From Isoetes taiwanensis (lineage: Eukaryota; Streptophyta; Lycopodiopsida; Isoetales; Isoetaceae): a stretch of 64,000 nucleotides of DNA. Of this stretch, positions 56,563 to 64,000 are shown one piece after another (within the stretch, counting starts at the first letter, position 1; each line of letters begins with the position of its first letter). The notes under the pieces were generated by a model, which saw only the letters and a program-made list of their open reading frames with translations, did no database searches and was not told where the DNA came from. A program made the position numbers and the translations under genes. The stretch lies in contig JAJEKV010000903.1 in assembly GCA_021234155.1 (NCBI GenBank), positions 1 through 64,000 on the forward strand, read 5' to 3'.

Positions 56563-56870
56563 ATGATAAAGTCATCACTGCATGCAATCAGCCTGCAATT
56601 TGTGAAAAGCCTACTGGAAGAAAGAAATCCAGATTCTAGATTGATGAGGACATTGCGGTTGGAATTTCACAAATGGCAAGCACCTTTAGAGACACTGAAG
56701 TCAAGAAGTTGGATTTCACGAAGGAAGAATCTGCAAAGAAAATTGAGTTAGTAAGAGAATTAGAGACTATGAGACCTAGACATGGTTTGAAAATTGTTGA
56801 ATCCATGGCTGCAATGACTCAGAGCATATGCCAGATGACAAGGATACATTGCTTAAACCGAATTCGATAA
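56563..56870 (+). other. Coding-like fragment of unknown family
   Basis: KPTGRKKSRF (about 56608), a stop, then IDEDIAVGISQMASTFRDTE and FTKEESAKKIELVRELETM to 56870. The charged, helical, coiled-coil-like end recalls the C-terminal part of plant Myb/SANT-like or transposase-associated DNA-binding proteins, but I cannot name a family. No start or splice sites are assigned. Confidence 0.3.
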
Positions 56871-57089
56871 TTACTGCTGTGGAAGCAGCACAGTCACAGC
56901 AATTTAATCTGGCCAGTTAACCAAGCAGGGAAATGGGATCTCGATTAGGGATTTTGTTGAATCTAATGACTGGCAATTGTTTAGAATGATACAAATAACG
57001 GATTTCGATAATTACTGCTGTAGGAGCAGTACAGTCACAGCAATTTGATCCGGCCAGTTAACCAAGCAGAGTACGGGGATCTCGATGGG
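56862..57089. repeat. Two-copy direct repeat, 87-89 bp, period 141
   Basis: 56862-56950 and 57003-57089 share TTCGATAATTACTGCTGT, GCAG.ACAGTCACAGCAATTT, GGCCAGTTAACCAAGCAG and GGGATCTCGAT. About 10 differences separate them. The spacer of about 52 bp is unrelated. Confidence 0.8.
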
Positions 57090-57304
57090 GAGTAGCTATG
57101 TTTCTGAATCCGATCCAAGAAACTCCAAGAAAGAAGGAAAGGAGGAAAGGTTCGACAGTTTAGGATCCCATGGGCGGGATTTAGTGCTAAAATAAAATTT
57201 AAAAATTCAGTTACACCCCCTTAATTAGCGCTATTATTTAGGGCTAAAAATGACGTCATTTATGCCACCCGTAGCATGCGAGGACCCAGAGATATGCAGC
57301 TTCA

Positions 57305-57960
57305 TTATATCTTATGTGAATTGTTCCCAAATCCTAGTCTTAGCATACATCGGCGCATGAATTTCCAGCTGACATTGTCATAAGCCGTGGCAAAATCAAG
57401 CTTAAGGTATACAACTGGAAGGTTTTGCTTACGTGCCCAATAAATTCCCTCGTAAGCAGCATCAACATTGTTCAAAATGCACCGTTTTGGAAGAAAACCT
57501 GAATGGGTTGTTGAGATGGACTCTGCCAAGATGTCCTTTACCCGCTCTGCAAAAGCTTTGGCGAAGATCTTATATAGATGACAATAAGGTGATGGGCCGC
57601 CAATCTGAAATAGTCTGAGGATCCTTGACCTTGGGGATGAGTGAGATGGCACCAGTGTTTAGAATTCTATCCCAAAGCAATGGACCGCCAAAAGTCACAG
57701 AAAGCATCATACACATCTGGCTCCAGCCATTCCCAATACTCCTGGAAGAACTCAATTGGCAAACCATCCAAACCTGGGCATTTGCCTCTTTTCAGTTCAA
57801 AGACTACCGAACCTAAATCATCAGCTGTCATAACCGCCTCTATTGACTCGCGCTGCTCACCAGAGATGATGGGGGAAATCCTAGACAAAACAACATCTCG
57901 CATTTCTGATTGAAAGGGAAGATGTTTCTCAGCAAAAAACGTCTGGAAGTGGTTATGCAG
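57305..57960 (-). mobile_element. L1-type LINE reverse-transcriptase fragment
   Basis: Minus-strand blocks are MRDVVLSRISPIISGEQRES (57903), FELKRGKCPGLDGLPIEFFQ, NTGAISLIPKVKDPQTISDW and RPITLLSSIYKIFAKAFAER, then GFLPKRCILNNV and LKLDFATAYDNVSW. This is the L1-clade reverse transcriptase from the N-terminal region to just before the catalytic YADD. A shift of about 1-2 bases lies near 57600. Both flanks are unrelated, so it is truncated on both sides. It belongs to a different clade from the LINE at 36-40 kb. Confidence 0.85.
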
Positions 57961-58019
57961 ATGCTACTTGAGTTCAGTCGGCTCTGTTAGCACCGAACCA
58001 TTCGGCAAAAGCAATGCCA

Positions 58020-58047
58020 CGGTTCTATTGCGATAGCAATAGAACCG
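58020..58047. repeat. Perfect 12-bp-stem hairpin, GATA loop
   Basis: CGGTTCTATTGC, loop GATA, GCAATAGAACCG. It lies about 60 bp outside the 5' edge of the L1-type fragment. Confidence 0.85.
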
Positions 58048-61000
58048 ACATTCCTTGGATGGGGACACCTTTCCTCTCCCTCCTATTTATACTGCTTCAT
58101 TCTTCTGATCCAATCATCGGCGTTCTCATGAGCTCCTTTTTTATTCTCTCTCTTTTGCCTCCACAAGTTTCTTCTATTCCCTCCACAATCGTCTTCCATC
58201 CGCTTGAGCTCACTTCCATCTCTGTTGGAGCTTCTATCATGGCGTCTGTTGGTTCGAGCGGTTCTTTTTTCCCTTTGTTTGGTTTGCAGATTCTGGCCAT
58301 GCTTGGGGACCATAAGAGAACTCGTCCACGAAAGGCCAGGAAGTCTGATTCAGATCCGACCTGGGTTTCTTGGATAGTTTTGGCTTTGCCAAAGGACTTT
58401 GACTTCCATCACAGGTTTGAATTTTGTTCTATCTTTTTTGGTTGATTCATTTCTGGTACATTCTTGCAGATCGATTTGGGCGTTTTGGGGGCTCGGTACC
58501 AGGTTGGGTGCTCCATCGATGGATTTGTTTATCTTCTGGGTTGTCGTGGAATTTTTAAACTCCATCGATGGATTTGTTGGGTTTGCCGTGCAATTTTGAA
58601 GATCCGACTGATAAATGCCGGCCCTTGGAGGCGTCTGGGGTCTGCTCCGATTCATGGTTGCCAGGTTTGATTCGTTCCCTTTTGCTTGATTACTGTGGTA
58701 AATTCAGCATACCGTATAGCTGGGTCGTTGCTGGCTGGAGTATTCCTTTTTCATTCCAGTTTTTGTTAGATCGGTGACCTTAACCTACCTAGTTCAATCC
58801 ACCGCCTTGTATTCTTCATCCTTATCTTATCTCTGGCTTGCTTCTCTTCGGCAACAGGCCACCTTACAGCCTTCCGTTTTCGATCTGTCACCGCCTTCTG
58901 TGGTTTTGTTGACCTCACCTGTCTAGCCTGCATCATAGGGCGACGTGGCAGCCATGCAGGACATCTCGGATCACATAGTAGTCGGCCCACAGATCTGCCA
59001 TAGATTTCGATGGCCTTCGGTGGTGAGCCCCCAGCTTTTCGGGTGCTCACATTCTCCTATAGTTTTTAAAACCCTTAAGCATTATTTTGGATTGGTTTTT
59101 ACCTTCCAAATCCACCTTGGCATCCTTATTATTACTTCTAGTTTCTCCTTACTCTGCAGTGCCCTCTGGTTGTAGTATCAGGTAGTGGTTATTACGTTGA
59201 CTTTCTCATCCGTTTGCTCTAGGCTCTAGTTTCCAGTATGACATTACCTGTTTTTCTTATGATTTTGTTCCCTCGTACAAAGGTTGCATTGCATTGTTTG
59301 ATTTATTTCAAAAGGATGGCTTCGGTTTTATCAAGGATTGTTTTTTGATCAGTCTCTTATGCATGTGCATTCTAGTGGTTCTTATTCGGTTTTTTCAATT
59401 CCGTCTTGCATCTGTATAGTCATGCATGCATTAGGCTACTTTGTGGCATACTGTTTGGTTAGGTCTTTAGCCACGTGGATAATCATAGGACCCTTCTTAC
59501 AAATACATATTTTTCTTCATTATTTACTAACATAGGTTTGTATCGCCTTTTTTAATACGAGTTTGCATGGTATTCTTTGTAACATCATGAGCCGAACATG
59601 ATCACTATGCGCGGGGTTGGTGACTTTATTTTGTCGTTATACATATTGGGGTTCGTGTCCTCCTTCGAGCACGACAAGATGTTTCTCTGGCTTTATACTT
59701 CTATCATGGGGACTTGAGCACGAAATGCAGGTTCTTTCTAACGATTCTTGTCATGTTATTGAAATATTTTTTATTCTTATTGTCGGGTGCTCCCTGGTTC
59801 GTTTCCTCCTCGTCCAATTGGAGTTTTGTAGCTTCGTTTTTTTTCCTCTTCGAAAGTTTTTAGCTTTGGGATTGTTCATAGTTCAGTGCTTAACCACAAC
59901 CTATAGGTATGGTTTTTTGGGCTCATCTGGTTCGGATTATGATGCATTTCTATGTAACTCGAATCGTCTTTTGCCATGCACATTCGTCATGTTTGCATCC
60001 TCTGGCTCAGAAGATTGGGATCATTCATAATTTCTGTGCTTCTCAGTTGTTTGTTGATTGCCATATTTCATTCTCTAGATTGTATGGCGCGTGATGTTCA
60101 TCTTAAAATTGCCTTATCCTCGGCTGTCTATAGTGTTATTTATACCGGTTATTTGGTCTCTGACGTTCTACACAGTATGGTTGATGTGTATTTTTGTCAT
60201 ATGCATTTGGTAGATAATGTTTTGTATTACATGATGTCTTGCCCATTTGGTTTCACTTGAATGCATTCTTCTATCTACAGATATGTATGGGCATTAGTTC
60301 CATTCTTAGGGGTGTTTTCTTTTGGGAGCTCCTTTGGTTGCATTTGGACACTTGGACCCACTTTCGGGATCTTTCTTTTGTTGTTATTGGACATTGTCGA
60401 TCATCTCACATTTTTATCCACCTGAGGTTGATTTCAGCTTTTATTGAACAATTTTCGTGATGTTGATTGATCTCTATAATCTCGATTTGTTATTTTGCTC
60501 CTCTGTTTTTGGTTGCTCCTTTACCATGGTTCCTTCTTAGTCTTGTCTTCATGCCCTTGTGCGGTTAGTCTGGTCCATCATATATGTTCTATCTTGGTTC
60601 ATTCCTTTCTTTCATGTTGACTTAGTTACTCCATTTGCCCCATTAACTTCAGTACTAGTTATTGCTCCATAATTTCCTTGAGTTCTTTTAACGCATTGGT
60701 ATGCGACGCTCTCGTCACTCATTTAGTTTTTTGCCTTTTGCTTCACTTGGATCCATTGTCCTCTTGTGCCATTGCCCATTGCCCATGATGGCCCCCCTAG
60801 CTCCATTTTGTGCCCTTGTTTTTTGTTGTCTCACTCGGTGTCTTTTTCATCCCATTCCTATGTTTAGTCCCGTTGAGGCCGTTGTCCTTTTTTGCTCTGG
60901 GCATCGCATGTTTTTTCCTTGATGTCATATTTATGTTCTGTGTTTTAGCACCGTTTCCTCATTTCATTATCCTTTTTCTATTGTTTCTTTTCATCAATAT

Positions 61001-63000
61001 TTGTGGTTTGTATTTGTGGTTAGACTTTAGGTTCATTTCACAGGATTGTCATTTGTATCTTGTTTTCCCTCCTTTTCTGCAACTATATTCATGTGTCTAG
61101 TTTTTTCACATTGGCCCACTCCTGGATTTTTGCAAATAGTTCGTTTTAGAGTGCATAAGTCCATGCCCACTTGTCCCAGTTCTATTTTTCTTATGCTTAT
61201 AACTGAGAGGCTCTTTTTGATGTTGCGGAACCTATACACCAAGTCCCTTGTCTTGAACTTGTTAAGTACGTGCATTATGCCATTTGAGACAATGGGCATG
61301 CTTAGTGGTGGCACGATTTTTGCTCTTTGATCTTTGCATTCTCTACACGTAATTCGCTCTTTGCATATGAGCATTCTGCACTTCTCGTCATACTCTTTGC
61401 AATGTGCATTCTGCACACTTAAATAGGAGCACTTGATTATGTGAGTGTTTTGCACCACTTCACTCTTTGCATTTGTCTTGACCATTGTCATCAAAGTTCT
61501 GTGATGCTTTTAGGTGTTCACATGTTCCTTTGCTTCCTTTGCTTCTATTGTTCTAGTCTCATTTTACTCGTTTTGGCCTTTCGCCCTGTTAGTCTCTTTA
61601 GTCTCATTTGCCTCACGTGTTCCAACTTTCTGTTTTATTTTTTATTTGCTCTCCAGATCACTCTTTTTCCTTTGTTTTTTCGTTATTCGTAGTCACATTT
61701 CCCTAATTTAACCCAATTGTTTTGTCTAATCATCGATTGCTCTCTAGTCTTTTTCTTATTTTGCATTGCCATGGCCATGGTTATCAAAGTTCCATTTATT
61801 TGTTGATAGCTTGATTTGTGGATTGCATCATTATGGCATGTTCTACATATTCATATTGCTCGATGTTTATTTGGTCCATGACATAGTTACCTTATTCTTT
61901 TTATTGGTCCTTGTCGCTTCAGTCACCATATATCACCTTTGTTGAGATCCTCCTTTCTTTAAGGTCCCTCATATATAGTTGGTCTCTTTCTTTTTCTTAA
62001 TCTTCAGTTCTCATTTGACTTGTTTTCAACCTTTGTTACTCTTATATGTATGCCTCTTTTTCTTCCCATTTCTCTATTCTCTTCTTAATTCATTGTCCCA
62101 CATGGCTTCTTTTGGTATACCTCGTCTCATTTTGCTGCATCCTTTGGCTTATCATTGTGCTACATTTTTTCTGTTCTCATGATGGTCTCTAGTCCATGGG
62201 TCTTGTTCTCTCCATTTGTCAGTTCACTCAGTTTGCGAGCCTCGTTCTTTTCTGCTCTATGCTCCATCCATTTCTTACCTGACCGCTTTGGTTTGTCGGT
62301 CTATTGTATTGTTATTTCTTGCTCATTCTTGCTGCATTCTTTCCCGCGCTCTTTGCACATGAGCATTTTGCACTAAAAGTGTCATTTTTTAGTAAGAGCA
62401 TCCATTTGGGCATATCACATCTTCAGTTTGATGCCTCGTTCATTGCTTAGCAATTATGCAATTTTATCTTTGCATTCTTTATGGTAGTCTTGGCACCTTA
62501 GATCTTCAATCTTGGAGACACACATTTGTTTGGTTTGTTATACTCATCGTTTGATTGGTAAGTTCACTCTTTACATATGTGCGCTTTGGCATATGGTATT
62601 TCCATAGTTGGATGTGTAGTTGATTACTTTTCTCTTTCTTAAAATTTCTACCTTTCCATTCTCTATGACCAATTTCATCTGCCACGTTTCTCTTGGTCTC
62701 TATTCTTGTTAGTGTTCGTGCTAGGGTGTCTCTTTTTCTATCTTGTAAAGATAGTGTCACTTGCCCTTTTCATTATGGGTGGGTTGTTTATTCGATTTAA
62801 CGACATGCCAGGGTTGAAGTTCAAATTTACTTTCTTATAGCTTGCTTGCATTACTATTTCTAGAGGCATTTGCTCTGTCTCTTTCCTTTGATCATCGCAC
62901 CTTATGATTTTCTTTAGTTATTTTTCCCGTATTTCATATTTTTCCCTCTAAGTTCCTTCTTTGCTCTTTATCCTTTGTTAACCTCTTGCATTGCTTTATG
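58048..63000. other. Five-kilobase T-rich (plus strand) stretch without supported gene
   Basis: T and C+T are in marked excess on the plus strand through most of this stretch. Plus-strand frames of 60-140 codons are all hydrophobic, as expected from T-rich codons, and have no domain that I know. On the minus strand, frames at 58655-58083 are lysine- and glutamate-rich and could be the remains of a LINE ORF1, but no zinc knuckle is seen. A short phrase of the CTCTTTGCA type recurs at 61349-61470 and near 62340. Confidence 0.4.
61335..62370. repeat. Short dispersed repeat CTCTTTGCAnATGnGCATTnTGCAC
   Basis: Related copies lie at about 61349 (CTCTTTGCATATGAGCATTC), 61390 (CTCTTTGCAATGTGCATTC), 61463 (CTCTTTGCATTTG) and 62347 (CTCTTTGCACATGAGCATTT). 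A weaker one lies near 62570. Each ends in TGCAC or similar. Copies are not in regular tandem. Confidence 0.6.
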
Positions 63001-64000
63001 CGGTTAGAATACATAATGCGTGGGACCGGAGAAGGGTTTTGAAAAAAAAAATGATTATACTGCCCGGTCGGCTCCTACGTTTTGGCGTCTGTGTAAGTTT
63101 TTTTACGGTTCCGGCAGCATTTCTTGGCAAGGCACAGGAGTTAGAAATACGTTTGTAGGCTAGAGTTTTGTTGCTGATAGAGTTTTGTTGCTGATATCTT
63201 GAGATACGTTTGAGGGACTTTTTCCACATTTTGCACCCGATCACGCCGCCCTTTGCCTATTCTTTGTTCTTTGCGAGCAATATCTTGGCTATGGCGACTT
63301 TTTGGCTTGAGTGTTTTCTTGGATCATACGGAATGGATAAGTTTACAACTTCGAGGTCGAAACTAACTCTTAGGTTGATTGTCACATGAGCTAGAGTTTT
63401 CTAAGTCCTTTGGTGCTCCCCTTCTCTTCTCGGATAGTATTTCCCCATATGCCCCAATGGTGTCTCCGGTGATATGCATTTGATCTGAGAAGTCTTTGTC
63501 CTAGATCTCTAGATGGGCATTTTGCGGTTGATAAATCAATTTTTGATTGTTTTAAGGCTGTGTTCCTTAAAATTTTAGAGAAATTTTTATTAGATCGATT
63601 TACTTAATCGCATAGTGATTGGTTGCATTGGTCTTTTTGGACGGGGATATGTGGTTTTACATTTCGAGAAAAAGCGGTGTTCGAACTTTGGAAATGAAGG
63701 CACTTATGCGGCATGAAGTAAGCGTTCCATATATCTTTGTTTGGACACGATAGTGTCGGGGACACATCAGCACAAATACTATCCATCGAAGTGTCTATCC
63801 TCAAAAACAATCATTTTGAGTTCATGGAGTAAATGAGATCGATACTATTATAGCGAGGTAGAAGGTTTTATTACTTGCATCCTTAGGAGGTCAACATGTC
63901 TTTGAGAGTGCGGGAGACATTCTTCAACAACCTTAAGTGCACGTGAATTCATAGGTATTACGCTTAAATGTTCTTTGCTCGAGGAAACTTGATTATATTG
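63001..64000. other. Non-coding stretch at window end
   Basis: No supported gene. The direct phrase AGAGTTTTGTTGCTGATA occurs twice in tandem at about 63161 and 63179. Confidence 0.4.

Noticed and set aside
58083-58655. Minus-strand lysine-rich frames as LINE ORF1
   Set aside because: The composition fits but there is no zinc knuckle or RNA-binding motif, and T-rich DNA gives such frames by itself.
1-64000. CRISPR arrays, bacterial operons, rRNA genes
   Set aside because: None seen. The repeats lack regular spacers and all recognised genes are eukaryotic.

Overview
The window looks like nuclear DNA from a streptophyte, most likely a land plant. The host-like genes have short GT-AG introns (about 60-400 bp) and plant-type matches. 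The intergenic space is filled with plant-type Ty3/gypsy (chromovirus), Ty1/copia, L1-type and other LINE and MULE/FAR1-like elements. Nothing fixes the species. Compact introns and the non-L1 LINE type would fit a bryophyte, lycophyte or streptophyte alga as well as a seed plant. Single-base frame breaks occur in several otherwise well conserved exons, so part of the decay may be consensus error rather than biology.

Layout. 1-740 is a degenerate tandem repeat. 1096-4746 (minus) holds 16 exons of a NOL6/Utp22/Nrap-type nucleolar rRNA-processing protein; its C-terminal part is not seen in the window. 4.75-7.9 kb is intergenic with a short duplication and a gypsy gag relic. 7966-10204 and 35640-36060 (minus) are the two halves of one MULE/FAR1-like transposase gene. 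Between them sits the main feature of the window, a 25.4-kb insertion (10205-35639) with a near-perfect AAAAC target duplication. It is two chromovirus elements in inverted, head-to-head orientation. The left one is on the minus strand (pol 12.4-15.9 kb, gag 15.9-16.8 kb) and the right one on the plus strand (gag 25.6-26.5 kb, pol 26.6-30.0 kb). Each has a 3' LTR at the outer end and neither has a recognisable 5' LTR. The 5' sides meet in a central array of about three ~1.65-1.86 kb direct repeats with an ORF-like, unassigned sequence upstream of gag. The right LTR is enlarged to 5.0 kb by partial LTR copies and a 1.3-kb unassigned segment.

36.3-39.85 kb (minus) is a decayed LINE with endonuclease and reverse transcriptase. 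40.4-40.8 kb (minus) holds two exons of a lariat debranching enzyme (DBR1), cut on its 5' side by an inverted-repeat element, next to a 110-bp near-perfect hairpin. 42.5-43.8 kb (minus) is a decayed PPR gene. 43966-45272 (plus) is an intact six-exon HAD-family hydrolase gene, the only gene here with a complete, clean reading frame. 45.3-52 kb is mostly non-coding, with a second gypsy gag relic and a LINE fragment. 52083-55606 is a complete-ended but internally deleted copia element (290- and 328-bp LTRs, TAACT target duplication) without protease or integrase. 56.5-58.0 kb has a coding-like fragment, a direct repeat and an L1-type reverse-transcriptase fragment. 58.0-64 kb is strongly T-rich on the plus strand with no gene that I can support.

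The NOL6, DBR1 and HAD genes would serve rRNA processing, intron turnover and phosphoryl or haloacid hydrolysis. They are unrelated housekeeping functions and nothing suggests that they are co-regulated.
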